Assembly: GCF_015350995.1 (NCBI RefSeq)
Contig: NZ_JADKRW010000006.1
Location: 124,001-188,000, forward strand
Direction of reading: 5' to 3'
DNA: 64,000 bases
DNA from: Curtobacterium sp. VKM Ac-1393
GTDB taxonomy: Bacteria; Actinomycetota; Actinomycetes; Actinomycetales; Microbacteriaceae
In this document: one piece after another, positions 8,124 to 16,813 of the stretch
Position numbering within the stretch: the first letter of the stretch is position 1
Layout: each line of letters opens with the position of its first letter
Program-made: the position numbers and the translations under genes
The notes under the pieces: generated by a model
Databases searched by the model: none
What the model was told of the DNA's origin: nothing
Seen by the model: the letters and a program-made list of their open reading frames with translations, nothing else

Positions 8124-9469
8124 GCTGCGACCGCCTTCTTGCTGGTCTTGCTGGTCTTCGCGCGCTGGCGAGCCCCCGGCTGCGGGATCCGGAAGATCGC
8201 GCGGACGAGCGGCGGCGCCGCGATGAACAGGACGATGAGGGCCTGGATGACACCGACGATGTCGATCGGGATGCCGTTGGCGGCCTGCATGGCGTAGCCA
8301 CCGTTCTTCAGCACGCCGAACAGGATCGCGGCCCAGAAGACGCCCCACGGCTTCGAGCGGCCGAGCAGCGCGACGGTGATCGCGTCGAAGCCGATGCCGG
8401 CGTCGATGCCCGAGGTGAAGCCCGTCGTCACAGCACCCTGCACCTGGTAGGCGCCGGCGATCCCGACCAGGGCTCCGGAGATGACCATGACCCAGATCGT
8501 CAGCGACGGGACGCTCATGCCGGCCACGCGGGCGGCACGGGGGTTCTCACCGATGGTGCGGAACCGGAAGCCGAGCGATGACTTGTTGACAAGCCACCAG
8601 ACCACGACGACCGCGATGATCGCGACGACGAAGCCGAGGTCCACGCCGTACCGCTCGCCGAACAGCTGCGGCAGCAGCGCGCTGTCCTTCGTGGCGGGCG
8701 AGATCGGGTTGCTGCTTCCCGGGGCCTGCAGCAGGCCCGGCGTGCGGAGCAGGTAGCTGACCAGGTAGAGCGCGACGTAGTTGAGCATGATCGTGACGAC
8801 CACCTCGTTCGCACCGGTGCGGGCCTTGAGCACGCCGACGATCCCGCCCCAGACCGCACCGCCGACGATGCCGGCGATGATCGTGAGGGGGATGTGGATC
8901 GCGGCGGGACCGTCGAACGAGAACCCGACCCACCCGGCGGCCGCGGCCCCCATCAGGATCTGGCCCTGACCGCCGATGTTGAACAGCCCGGCGCGGAACG
9001 ACAGAGCGATCCCGAGCCCGGCGACGACCAGCGGCACCGCGTAGTCGATCGAGCGGGTGAGCGGGGAGATCGCCTGCTGGAAGCTGTCGGCGCCGAAGTT
9101 GACCACCGAACCCTGGAACAGCGAGGCGTAGGCGCCGCCGACCGCGGCGCCGACCGCCTGGAGCATGTCGGCGGGGCGGGCGAAGAAGTACCCGGCCGTG
9201 GCACGGACGTTCTCGTCGGTCAGCGCGATGAGGATGCCGCAGGCCACCAGCGCGAGCACGACGGCGAGCACCGTGACGAGCACGGAACCGTTCAGGATGC
9301 TCTGCAGGGCGGCGTGCCAGCGGTCGGTTCCGGGGGCGCCGTTCCGGCGCTCGGTGTCGTCCACCGAGTCCGTCATCAGGTGCGGGGTCTCCGGGGACTC
9401 CTGCAGACGGTCGTCGGTGACGGGGGCGTCGGCTGCGGGCTGCGTGTTGTCGGGCGTGGGGGTGGTCAC
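8120..9469 (-). CDS. ABC transporter permease, nucleoside uptake (first permease)
   Basis: This 449-residue polytopic protein has a ~70-residue soluble N-terminus followed by membrane segments and the BPD_transp_2 motif GENPRAARVAGM. It forms the channel with the second permease and is driven by the ATPase encoded upstream. GTG at 9469 is the start; it overlaps the stop of a 20-codon intervening frame (GTGA), so translation is probably coupled. It ends 4 bp inside the next permease gene. Confidence 0.9.
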   Translation of the reverse strand: MTTPTPDNTQPAADAPVTDDRLQESPETPHLMTDSVDDTERRNGAPGTDRWHAALQSILNGSVLVTVLAVVLALVACGILIALTDENVRATAGYFFARPADMLQAVGAAVGGAYASLFQGSVVNFGADSFQQAISPLTRSIDYAVPLVVAGLGIALSFRAGLFNIGGQGQILMGAAAAGWVGFSFDGPAAIHIPLTIIAGIVGGAVWGGIVGVLKARTGANEVVVTIMLNYVALYLVSYLLRTPGLLQAPGSSNPISPATKDSALLPQLFGERYGVDLGFVVAIIAVVVVWWLVNKSSLGFRFRTIGENPRAARVAGMSVPSLTIWVMVISGALVGIAGAYQVQGAVTTGFTSGIDAGIGFDAITVALLGRSKPWGVFWAAILFGVLKNGGYAMQAANGIPIDIVGVIQALIVLFIAAPPLVRAIFRIPQPGARQRAKTSKTSKKAVAA

Positions 9470-9528
9470 GCGGCCAACTCCGTTCCGGTCGTGGATGTGG
9501 CTTGGATCTCGCCGGCCGAACCGGTCAT
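9466..9528 (-). CDS. 20-codon bridging ORF made by duplication of the ATPase C-terminus
   Basis: A frame of 20 sense codons runs from ATG 9528 to TGA 9466. It begins inside the ATPase stop (ATGA) and ends inside the permease GTG start (GTGA). It contains AGEI then GTELAA, repeating the ATPase tail AGEIPEGTELAA. The DNA shows the same direct repeats: ggatctcgccggcc at 9503 and 9551, and ggccaactccgttcc at 9472 and 9532. I infer a small tandem duplication that now acts as a coupling leader peptide; it may have no function as a peptide. Confidence 0.5.
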   Translation of the reverse strand: MTGSAGEIQATSTTGTELAA

Positions 9529-11045
9529 GCGGCCAACTCCGTTCCTTCTGGGATCTCGCCGGCCATCATGAGGCCGAGGACGTCTCGCGGGGTGGTCGCC
9601 GGCACGATCCCGACGATGCCGCCGCGGTACATGACGGCGATGCGGTCGGCCAGTGCCACGACCTCGTCGAGCTCGGTGGAGACGACGATGACGGGCACAC
9701 CGGTGTCGCGGGTGGCGACGATGCGCTTGTGCACGAACTCGATCGACCCGACGTCGATGCCGCGCGTGGGCTGCGCGGCGACGAACAGCCGGAGCTCGCG
9801 GCTGAGTTCGCGGGCGAGGACGATCTTCTGCTGGTTGCCGCCGGACAGCCGGCCGGCCGCGGTCGCGCGGCCCGGCGTGCGGATGTCGAACTCGGCGATC
9901 TTCGCGTCGGCGAAGGAGTCGCGCTCCGCGGACCGGATGGTGCCGGCGCGGACGAAGGCGCCGTGGTCGGACCGGTCGAGCATGAGGTTCTCCGCGATGG
10001 TGAACTCGCCGACCAGGCCGTCCTCCTTGCGGTCCTCGGGGACGAAGCCGACTCCGGCGTCGAGCACCTGCTTGACGCTGCGACCGGTGAGTTCCTTGCC
10101 GTCGAGCGTGATCCGGCCGGCGTGGACGGGCTCGAGACCGAGGATCGCCTCGGTGAGCTCGGTCTGTCCGTTGCCCTGCACGCCGGCGATCGCCAGGACC
10201 TCGCCGCGACGGACCGAGAACGACACGTCGTCGACGAGCACGATGCCGGACGGGTCGGTGACGGTCAGGCCCTCGACGACCAGGGCGTCCTCGCCGCCGG
10301 TCGACGGCGTCTTGTCGACGACGAGCGAGACGGCGCGGCCGACCATCAGGGCGGCGAGCTCGTTGTTCGTCGCGGTGGGCGATGCCTCACCGACGACCTT
10401 GCCGAGCCGGATCACCGTGATGCGGTCGGCGACCTCGCGGACCTCGCGGAGCTTGTGGGTGATGAAGACGATCGCGGTGCCCGCCTCGCGGAGCTGGCGC
10501 ATGATGCCCATCAGCTCGTCGGTCTCCTGCGGGGTGAGGACGGCTGTCGGCTCGTCGAACACCAGCACGGAGGCGTCACGTGACAGCGCCTTGATGATCT
10601 CGACACGCTGCTGCACACCGACCGGCAGGTCCTCGATCTTGGCGTCGGGATCCACGTCGAACCCGAAGCGGTCGGAGATCTCCTTGACCCGCTTGCGGGC
10701 GCCGGCCAGGTCGAGCCGGCCGCCGAAGGTGGTCTGCTCCTGACCGAGCATGACGTTCTCGGCGACGGTGAACACCGGCACGAGCATGAAGTGCTGGTGC
10801 ACCATGCCGATGCCGGCGCGCATGGCGTCACCGGGGCCGTCGAACTCCTGGACCACGTCGTCGAGGAGGATCTCGCCCTCGTCGGCGTCGTACAGGCCGT
10901 AGAGGACGTTCATCAGGGTGGACTTGCCGGCGCCGTTCTCACCCAGGAGGCAGTGGACCTCACCTGGCTCGACGGTGAGCGAGATGTGGTCGTTGGCGAC
11001 CAGGGCGCCGAACCGCTTGGTGATGCCGCGGAGTTCGAGCTTCAT
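9525..11045 (-). CDS. Nucleoside ABC transporter ATP-binding protein (two ABC domains)
   Basis: This 506-residue protein has two fused ABC domains. The first has Walker A GENGAGKST and the signature-like LPVGVQQRV. The second has signature LSGGNQQKIVL but a degenerate Walker A (GVQGNGQTE, lacking Lys-Ser/Thr). That asymmetry is usual in the RbsA/MglA/NupO class, so one site probably hydrolyses ATP. I start at ATG 11045 (MKLELRGITKRFG); upstream codons fall in a tandem-repeat region. Its stop overlaps the bridging ORF that leads into the permeases. Confidence 0.92.
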   Translation of the reverse strand: MKLELRGITKRFGALVANDHISLTVEPGEVHCLLGENGAGKSTLMNVLYGLYDADEGEILLDDVVQEFDGPGDAMRAGIGMVHQHFMLVPVFTVAENVMLGQEQTTFGGRLDLAGARKRVKEISDRFGFDVDPDAKIEDLPVGVQQRVEIIKALSRDASVLVFDEPTAVLTPQETDELMGIMRQLREAGTAIVFITHKLREVREVADRITVIRLGKVVGEASPTATNNELAALMVGRAVSLVVDKTPSTGGEDALVVEGLTVTDPSGIVLVDDVSFSVRRGEVLAIAGVQGNGQTELTEAILGLEPVHAGRITLDGKELTGRSVKQVLDAGVGFVPEDRKEDGLVGEFTIAENLMLDRSDHGAFVRAGTIRSAERDSFADAKIAEFDIRTPGRATAAGRLSGGNQQKIVLARELSRELRLFVAAQPTRGIDVGSIEFVHKRIVATRDTGVPVIVVSTELDEVVALADRIAVMYRGGIVGIVPATTPRDVLGLMMAGEIPEGTELAA

Positions 11046-11063
11046 GTTCGGGAGTCTATTTCT

Positions 11064-11143
11064 GTCTCGAGTGCGCCACGCAGGCGCACGGTCTCGCGTG
11101 CGCCACGGAGCACACGGTCTCGAGTGCGCCACTCGGGCGCACG
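11064..11143. repeat. Three tandem 26-27 bp repeats before the ABC ATPase gene
   Basis: Three imperfect units (11064-11090, 11091-11116, 11117-11143) each start gtctcg(a/c)gtgcgccac and end in gcacacg or gcgcacg. Each unit carries a short inverted pair (gtgcgc and gcgcac), so the region can fold into small hairpins. It lies between the lipoprotein gene and the ATPase gene, 19 bp upstream of the ATPase start. Confidence 0.7.
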
Positions 11144-11147
11144 AGAA

Positions 11148-11175
11148 CGCGGGCGAGGGAAGCCCCTCGCCCGCG
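11148..11175. terminator. Hairpin between the BMP lipoprotein and ABC ATPase genes
   Basis: CGCGGGCGAGGG (11148-11159) pairs with CCCTCGCCCGCG (11164-11175) around loop AAGC. It lies 10 bp past the lipoprotein stop on the minus strand. No T-run follows. A partial terminator here would lower ATPase and permease output relative to the abundant receptor, as is common in ABC import operons. Confidence 0.6.
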
Positions 11176-11184
11176 TCCGTCGGG

Positions 11185-12249
11185 TCAGGACTGGGTCTTG
11201 ACCGTGATCGAGCCGTCGATGATGCCGGCCTTGATGTCGTCCAGTTCGCCCTGCAGGCCCTTGTCGACCTTGGACTCGTAGTCGTGGAACGGCGCGATGC
11301 CGACGCCCTCGTTCTTCAGCGTGCCCACGTACGGGGTCTTCGAGAACTTCTTGTCAGCCGCCTGCTCGACGACGTCCTTCACGGCCGGGCGCATGCCCTT
11401 CTCGACCGAGGTGAAGGCGATGTCCTTGTAGCGCGGGTCGGCCTCGTAGAGGTCGCTGTCCGCACCGATCAGGACGGAGCCGTTGTCGGCGTCCTTGATG
11501 GCCTCGGCAGCCGACTGGTAGATCGGGCCACCGACGGGCAGGATCACGTCGGCGTCCTGGTCGAGGAGCGTCTGCGCGACCGACTTGGCCTGCGTGCCGG
11601 CCTCGAAGCCACCGGTGAACGACCCCTTGCCGGTGTCGACGTTCCAGCCGACGACCTTGACGTTCTTGTCCTTCTGCTCGTTGTAGTACTTCACGCCGTC
11701 CGCGAAGCCGTCCATGAAGATGGTGACGGTCGGGATCTGCATGCCACCGAAGGTGCCGACGACGCCGGTCTTCGAGTAGGACGCCGCTGCGTAGCCGGCG
11801 AGGAACGCGGCCTGCGAGGTGTCGAACGTGATCGGCTTGACGTTCTTCGCGTCGATCGAGCTGTCGTCGATGATGGCGAAGTCGGTGTCGGGGTTCGCCG
11901 CAGCCTGCTTCTTCGTGGCGTCGGCGAGGTTGAAGCCGACGGTCACGACGAGGTTGCAGTTCTGGCCGATGAGCTGCTGGATGTTCGAGTCGTAGACGGT
12001 CGCGTCCTTCGACTCGGCCTCCTTGTAGGTGGCACCGAGGTCCTTGGCGGCGTCCTTCATGCCCTCGTAGCCGAGCTGGTTGAACGACTTGTCGTCGAAG
12101 CCACCGGCGTCGGAGACCATGCAGGGACGGAAGTCGGTCTTCTTGGCGGCGGTCGTGTCGGACGGGGCTGCGGAGCAGCCGGCCAGGACGGCAGCGGTGC
12201 CGAGGAGCGCGAGGCCGCTGAGGACGACGCGTCGGGTACGAGATGTCAC
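11185..12249 (-). CDS. BMP-family nucleoside-binding lipoprotein
   Basis: This 354-residue substrate-binding lipoprotein has a basic N-terminus, a hydrophobic stretch and lipobox LAGC (Cys about residue 25), so it is tethered outside the membrane. The mature part shows BMP/Med family motifs: VSDAGGFDDKSFNQ, VTVGFNLADA, ITFDTSQAAFLAGY and VGGPIYQSA. In known relatives it binds purine nucleosides and feeds the NupABC-type importer. Start is GTG 12249, with GGAGGA 10 nt upstream. It opens the uptake and salvage gene run. Confidence 0.93.
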   Translation of the reverse strand: MTSRTRRVVLSGLALLGTAAVLAGCSAAPSDTTAAKKTDFRPCMVSDAGGFDDKSFNQLGYEGMKDAAKDLGATYKEAESKDATVYDSNIQQLIGQNCNLVVTVGFNLADATKKQAAANPDTDFAIIDDSSIDAKNVKPITFDTSQAAFLAGYAAASYSKTGVVGTFGGMQIPTVTIFMDGFADGVKYYNEQKDKNVKVVGWNVDTGKGSFTGGFEAGTQAKSVAQTLLDQDADVILPVGGPIYQSAAEAIKDADNGSVLIGADSDLYEADPRYKDIAFTSVEKGMRPAVKDVVEQAADKKFSKTPYVGTLKNEGVGIAPFHDYESKVDKGLQGELDDIKAGIIDGSITVKTQS

Positions 12250-12306
12250 GGGTTGGTTCCTCCGGGGAGCGTGCCCGGACCACGTGCGTTCCGGGCGATC
12301 GTGGCG

Positions 12307-12312
12307 ACAGTA
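12307..12312 (-). promoter_or_regulatory. Candidate -10 box for the BMP lipoprotein gene
   Basis: On the minus strand TACTGT (12312 to 12307) fits the actinobacterial TAnnnT -10 and would start RNA near 12300, giving a ~50-nt leader. No convincing -35 was found. Confidence 0.3.
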
Positions 12313-12483
12313 CACGACCGCCCGGCCGGTACAGGACCCGTTCCGGGGTCCCGGTGGATCGGTTACGGGATCGCGACCGCGCCGAAACGCGCTCGTAACG
12401 CGGGCTCACCCGAAGACCCCCAGTTCGAGGGGTTTGTCGGTGGAGCGCTACAGGACGTCGTCGAAGCGGCGGATCCCTGGAGG

Positions 12484-12993
12484 TCAGAGTTCGTCGGCGT
12501 CGCCCGGGAAGCACAGTGAGACGGCCTGGACGGTGTAGTTCCCCGCGTAGGCGTAGACGCTGATCGAGGAAACGTTCCGCCCGCCGTCCGCGAAGACCGC
12601 GGGGCCGTCGCTCGAGTCGCGCCGGACGACCTGCATCCCCTGCGCTTCCCAGTGCGCGGCCATGGCGGTTGCATCGGCATCGGGCTCCCCCGTGGTGGTG
12701 CTCCCGGTCAGGTAGCGCCATTGCGCGCCCGCCTCACCGTCCGCGAGCGCGCAGTCCTCCGCGTAGTCCGGCCCGGTCCGAGCCTTCCACTTGCCGTCGA
12801 GGCGCTCGGTCGCGTCGTTGACCGCTTCCACCATCTGACGCTTCGTGGCGTCCGCACTCACCTGTGGCTCCCCCAACCCAGATGCACCGGTGCCGGTCCT
12901 CTGCGCGTCGCAACCGGTCAACCCCACCAGCAGCATGCCAACGAGGAGCACAGAACCGACGAAGCTGCGTGCCACAGCCCGTCCACGGGTCAC
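12484..12993 (-). CDS. Hypothetical lipoprotein, second of a tandem paralogous pair
   Basis: This 169-residue protein has an N-terminal hydrophobic stretch and lipobox LTGC (Cys about residue 28), so it should be a surface lipoprotein. The mature part shares blocks with the upstream neighbour: an 'M-(V/I)-(D/E)-A-(I/V)-(N/D)-D' helix, (W)K-x-RTGPD, W-x-YLTG, DGPA and the tail NYTVQAVSLCFPGDAD. Two Cys in the mature part (in EDCAL and SLCF) could form a disulfide. Start is GTG 12993, overlapping the upstream stop (GTGA). Function unknown; position suggests a partner of the DUF1023 hydrolase. Confidence 0.75.
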   Translation of the reverse strand: MTRGRAVARSFVGSVLLVGMLLVGLTGCDAQRTGTGASGLGEPQVSADATKRQMVEAVNDATERLDGKWKARTGPDYAEDCALADGEAGAQWRYLTGSTTTGEPDADATAMAAHWEAQGMQVVRRDSSDGPAVFADGGRNVSSISVYAYAGNYTVQAVSLCFPGDADEL

Positions 12994-13487
12994 AAGCTGT
13001 CGGCGTCACCAGGGAAGCACAGCGAGATGGCTTCGACGGTGTAGTTGCCCGGGAACGCGTAGAGGTTGATGGAGTCGATCGAGCCACCTCCGCGGCCGAC
13101 GATCGCGGGCCCATCGGGGTCAGCCCAGCGCTCGACCTTCATGCCTTGGGACTCCCAGCGGGCGCGCGTCGTCTTCGCGTCCGATTCCGGGTTCTCAGAC
13201 TCGCCACTTGACGTCCGGCCGGTGAGGTACACCCAGTGGGCACCCCGCGACCCGTCAGGCAGCTCACAGTGCTCAGGAGCGTCAGGGCCGGTGCGAGGCT
13301 TCCACACGCCGCCCAGATGCTTCGTGACGTCGTCGATGGCATCGATCATCTGCTGTTTCGCGGTGTCAGGGTCCACGGAGGGCTTCCTTTCCTCTGGCTG
13401 CCGGGCACAAGCGGCGAGCACCGCGATCACCATCACGAACGCAAGAGCGCTCCCTGCCACGCGTCGGACGGGCGTTGCGACGTTCAT
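12990..13487 (-). CDS. Hypothetical lipoprotein, first of a tandem paralogous pair
   Basis: This 165-residue protein has a signal peptide and lipobox LAAC about residue 27. GAGGAG 4 nt before ATG 13487 favours this start over an in-frame ATG at 13508. The mature part carries DAIDDVTKHLGG, WKPRTGPDAPEHCEL, WVYLTG, DGPAIVG and the C-terminal YTVEAISLCFPGDADSL. These match the next lipoprotein block for block, so the pair arose by duplication. It starts 26 bp after the DUF1023 hydrolase gene and overlaps its paralogue by 4 bp. I do not recognise a named family. Confidence 0.75.
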   Translation of the reverse strand: MNVATPVRRVAGSALAFVMVIAVLAACARQPEERKPSVDPDTAKQQMIDAIDDVTKHLGGVWKPRTGPDAPEHCELPDGSRGAHWVYLTGRTSSGESENPESDAKTTRARWESQGMKVERWADPDGPAIVGRGGGSIDSINLYAFPGNYTVEAISLCFPGDADSL

Positions 13488-13512
13488 CGTTCTCCTCAGT
13501 CGTTCCATGCGT

Positions 13513-15438
13513 TCACCTGGCTCGAGCCGGGGTCAGTTCGTCATCCCGCCCGTTGATCGCGAGTCCGACATTGTGCAGCGTCTCGGTGCCACGGTCGAGA
13601 TACCCCCGTCGGTCGCCGTTCAGTGGATCGTGGTGCAGGACCGAGTGCAACTTCTCGCCACCCTGCAGCGTCGTGCCGTCGGCGCCGAACACCGTCGCGT
13701 CGAAGGCCTCCGACGTCGGATCCACGCGGTGCCCGACGCTGTGTTCCCGTCCGAAGGAGGCCCATTCGTCGCCCTTGCCAGCCTGGCCCACGGGCGCATC
13801 CTTTGCCTGCGCGGCGTAGACGCGTCCGGCGTGCAAGTCGTCCGCTGACCGGACGTCATCCGGCAGCCCGGCCGACCCGAGCGCCACGAAGCGGTCGACG
13901 TGGACGCCCGGCTTCGACAGCGCGACTGCCGCGGTGGTCGTTCCGTAGGAGTGCCCGATGATGTTCGTCTCCGGCATCCGCCCTGCACGTACGGCGTCCA
14001 ATCCGCGGATCGACGCGGCGAGGTTCTCGCCGCCCCGATCGGCCTTCCCCATGAGCAGGACGTCCGCTGGGATCGGAGCGTCGTACCCGATCCAGGCAAC
14101 CACGGCACGACCAGCAGCGTCCCCACGACGCGTCTGCTGCTCGTAGATGTTCTGCGCCGCAGTCGTCCACGAGCTCATGCCGGCGGTCGTCGTGTCCATC
14201 CCCGGCACGGCCCACGTCACGGAATCAGCCGTGTCGAGGTCACCGATCGACACTGCGGCGAGCGGGGGGTGGTCTTCCGTCAACGAGATCAGATAGCGGG
14301 GGCCGTCGAAACGGCTCTCGCGAACGGCCGCGTTGATGTTGCGCAGGGACTTCAGCTCGGTCTTCAGCGCCGCGATCCGCTGTACCGCCGCGCGTGCGGC
14401 ACCCTCGTCGCCCGTGGACGCCACCGAGGCCAGAAGACTCTCGATCTCGAGCTCCACATCGCCCATCCGCTGGTTCAACACCACGACGTTGGCCGTGCTC
14501 CGAGCCCAGTACGGGATCCCCTCCAGGTTGCCGAGCTCGGACAGCACCGACGTCGGCAACGCGCGAAGCGCATCGGCGTCGGCCGTGGTCAGACCGAGCG
14601 CCGCCCACTTCGCTGCGACCTGCGCCGGCGTCAGGCCCGCCGCGAGCAACCCCTGGACGGCGGGGGCTGCCCGTCCCATGGCAGCGATGTCGAGCACAGC
14701 GTCGGCGATCGCGCCGCCGCCTGCGTCCTCGAACGCCTGGGCGGTCTTGGTGATCCAGGACCGGTCTTCGTCGTTCTCTCCGGTGTACCGGTCGAACCCG
14801 GCGGGCATGCTGCCGCGGTCGACCTGCACCCATGCGCACGAGGACCGGAACGACGACCAGGCCGATCGCACTCGCGCAGCCTCGGCCGAGGCCGAGGTGT
14901 CCAGCCCTGCCACCGTCGAGACGAACGCGCGCAGCGCCGCCGGGTCGGCCGAGCTCTTCCCTCGGCTCGCGCCGGCTCCGTACCGAGCACGTTCGCGGCC
15001 GCGGAACTCGGCGTCGACGGTCGGCCGGGTGAGCGGCTCGTTCGACGGTTCTCGATCGACCAACGTCCCCCAGAGATCGACCGCCGCTCCCGAGAACGGT
15101 CCGGCGAGCGCGTCGACTGCCGACCGCTGACGCTCGGATTCTCGGACCTTCCAGGCGGCGTGCGCGCGGACGCGCTCGCGCTCCTGCTCGGCGCGTTGAA
15201 CTGCTCGGTCGACCCCGGACGCGAGATCGGTCAGCACCCCGACGAGCCTTGCGCGGTCCTCGGCCTCGATGACGACGGCCTCACGGAACCGGTCGGCGTA
15301 CGAGCCGGCGAAGTCCGCCAGTGCTGAATCCGCCGCACCCGATCGGCTCCCGCCCTGCCCGCGCAGAGTCGCTGCCGCTCGCCGTACCGCCTTCGCCAGT
15401 GCTGACGCGTCCCCCGCGTCGAACTCGATGTCCGCCAT
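13513..15438 (-). CDS. WXG-like plus DUF1023 alpha/beta hydrolase, possible polymorphic effector
   Basis: This 641-residue protein has no signal peptide. Residues 1-150 are Ala-rich helices resembling ESX/WXG100-type heads, and residues 150-330 are also helical. The C-terminal third is a DUF1023 alpha/beta hydrolase with nucleophile elbow GHSYGT (Ser about 497), a preceding AWIGYDAP strand, and His-containing segments near the end (LHHDPL, HNVGL) that may give the catalytic His. DUF1023 proteins are common in actinobacteria and of unknown substrate. Two lipoprotein genes follow at once, so the three likely form one operon. Confidence 0.8.
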   Translation of the reverse strand: MADIEFDAGDASALAKAVRRAAATLRGQGGSRSGAADSALADFAGSYADRFREAVVIEAEDRARLVGVLTDLASGVDRAVQRAEQERERVRAHAAWKVRESERQRSAVDALAGPFSGAAVDLWGTLVDREPSNEPLTRPTVDAEFRGRERARYGAGASRGKSSADPAALRAFVSTVAGLDTSASAEAARVRSAWSSFRSSCAWVQVDRGSMPAGFDRYTGENDEDRSWITKTAQAFEDAGGGAIADAVLDIAAMGRAAPAVQGLLAAGLTPAQVAAKWAALGLTTADADALRALPTSVLSELGNLEGIPYWARSTANVVVLNQRMGDVELEIESLLASVASTGDEGAARAAVQRIAALKTELKSLRNINAAVRESRFDGPRYLISLTEDHPPLAAVSIGDLDTADSVTWAVPGMDTTTAGMSSWTTAAQNIYEQQTRRGDAAGRAVVAWIGYDAPIPADVLLMGKADRGGENLAASIRGLDAVRAGRMPETNIIGHSYGTTTAAVALSKPGVHVDRFVALGSAGLPDDVRSADDLHAGRVYAAQAKDAPVGQAGKGDEWASFGREHSVGHRVDPTSEAFDATVFGADGTTLQGGEKLHSVLHHDPLNGDRRGYLDRGTETLHNVGLAINGRDDELTPARAR

Positions 15439-15509
15439 CGCCCCCAGTCTTCCCCGTGTCGCTCCCCAGCGACCCTACACGTGATACATCAGTAGGTCGC
15501 GTAGCGTGG

Positions 15510-16625
15510 CTACAGCACGTCGCCGCGACCGCTGATCTTCAGCGCGTCCACGACGCCCTTGACCCGCTGCGCGTTCGCGCTGGTGGTGACGAGCAGCGCG
15601 TCGGGGGTGTCCACGACGACGATGTCCTCGACCCCGATGAGCGAGATGAGCCGCTGGCTGTGCGAGATCACGATGCCGCTCGACGAGTCCGCCAGGATCC
15701 GGGCGCCGTCACCGAGCACCGCGAGGTTGTTCGGTCGGCCACCGGACTGCAGCTTGGCGAGCGAGGCGAAGTCGCCGACGTCGTCCCAGTCGAAGTCGCC
15801 GGGCACGACCGCCATGCGACCGGCCGCGGCAGCCGGTTCGGCGACCGTGTAGTCGATCGCGATCTTCTCGAGCGTGGGCCAGACCGCGTCGACGACGGCG
15901 CCGCGGGCCGAGGTGTCCCAGGCGTCCGCCAGCTCGTTGATCCCGGCGAGCAGCACGGGGTTGTTCCGGCCGATCTCCTCGAGCAGCACGTCGGCGCGGG
16001 CGATGAACATGCCCGCGTTCCACAGGTACGTGCCCTGCTCGACGTACGAACGGGCGGTGTCCAGGTCGGGCTTCTCGACGAACGACCGCACGGCGTGCGC
16101 GGTCGGAGCGCCCTCGATGTCGAGGGTGTCGCCGTGTGCGTGGATGTACCCGAACCCGATCGCGGGCTCGGTCGGCGTGATGCCGATGGTCGTGATGTAG
16201 CCGGCCCGGGCGACGGCGACGGCCTCGCGGACGGAACGGCGGAAGCCGCGGGCGTCGCCGATCACGTGGTCGGCGGCGAACGAGCCGATGACGACGTCGG
16301 GTTCGCGGCGCACGAGGATCGCCGCGGCGAGGCCGATGGCCGCCGTGGAGTCCTTCGGCTCGCTCTCGAGCACCACGTTGTGGTCCTCGACCCCCGGCAG
16401 CTGCGACTCGACGGCGACGCGGTGCGCCCGTCCGGTCACCACCATGATCCGCTGCTCGCCCGCGAGCGGGGCGAGCCGGTCCCAGGTCTGCCGCAGCAGC
16501 GAGGTGCCGGAACCGGTCAGGTCGTGCAGGAACTTGGGTGCGTCCGCGCGCGACAGCGGCCAGAGTCGCGATCCGATGCCCCCTGCGGGGATGATCGCGT
16601 AGAAGTCTTCGAGAGCGTCAGCCAC
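15510..16625 (-). CDS. manC: Mannose-1-phosphate guanylyltransferase
   Basis: This 371-residue enzyme makes GDP-mannose from mannose-1-phosphate and GTP. It carries the nucleotidyltransferase signature PAGGIGSRLWPLSR at the N-terminus, then FVEKP and NAGMFIARAD of the sugar-binding region. There is no C-terminal isomerase domain, so it is the short monofunctional form. Start is taken as GTG 16625 (VADALEDFYAIIP), about 10 residues before the nucleotide loop. It is divergent from a GT4 mannosyltransferase gene, a likely user of its product. Confidence 0.9.
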   Translation of the reverse strand: MADALEDFYAIIPAGGIGSRLWPLSRADAPKFLHDLTGSGTSLLRQTWDRLAPLAGEQRIMVVTGRAHRVAVESQLPGVEDHNVVLESEPKDSTAAIGLAAAILVRREPDVVIGSFAADHVIGDARGFRRSVREAVAVARAGYITTIGITPTEPAIGFGYIHAHGDTLDIEGAPTAHAVRSFVEKPDLDTARSYVEQGTYLWNAGMFIARADVLLEEIGRNNPVLLAGINELADAWDTSARGAVVDAVWPTLEKIAIDYTVAEPAAAAGRMAVVPGDFDWDDVGDFASLAKLQSGGRPNNLAVLGDGARILADSSSGIVISHSQRLISLIGVEDIVVVDTPDALLVTTSANAQRVKGVVDALKISGRGDVL

Positions 16626-16813
16626 GCGCTCACCGTACCGGTCCCACCGCGCGGATCCTGGGTGGTCTCCGCACGATTCCCGCATGCGGCCTCCCGCACG
16701 GCACCGTCGGGTGTCCGCGCGACGGCGGCGCCTGGTTGTTCACCCGGCGCCTGCGCCCCGTTCACGTCGTCGGCCCCGCCGGGTCACGTCGCGCCCGGAG
16801 CATGGGCAGCACC

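Noticed and set aside
13488-13508. Upstream in-frame ATG for the first lipoprotein
   Set aside because: GAGGAG sits 4 nt before ATG 13487, and the shorter form gives a normal lipoprotein signal.
16736-16813. Longer N-terminus for the GT4 glycosyltransferase
   Set aside because: The extra residues are Arg/Pro-rich and outside the family fold; ATG 16802 has GGAG only 2 nt away, so ATG 16814 is preferred with reserve.
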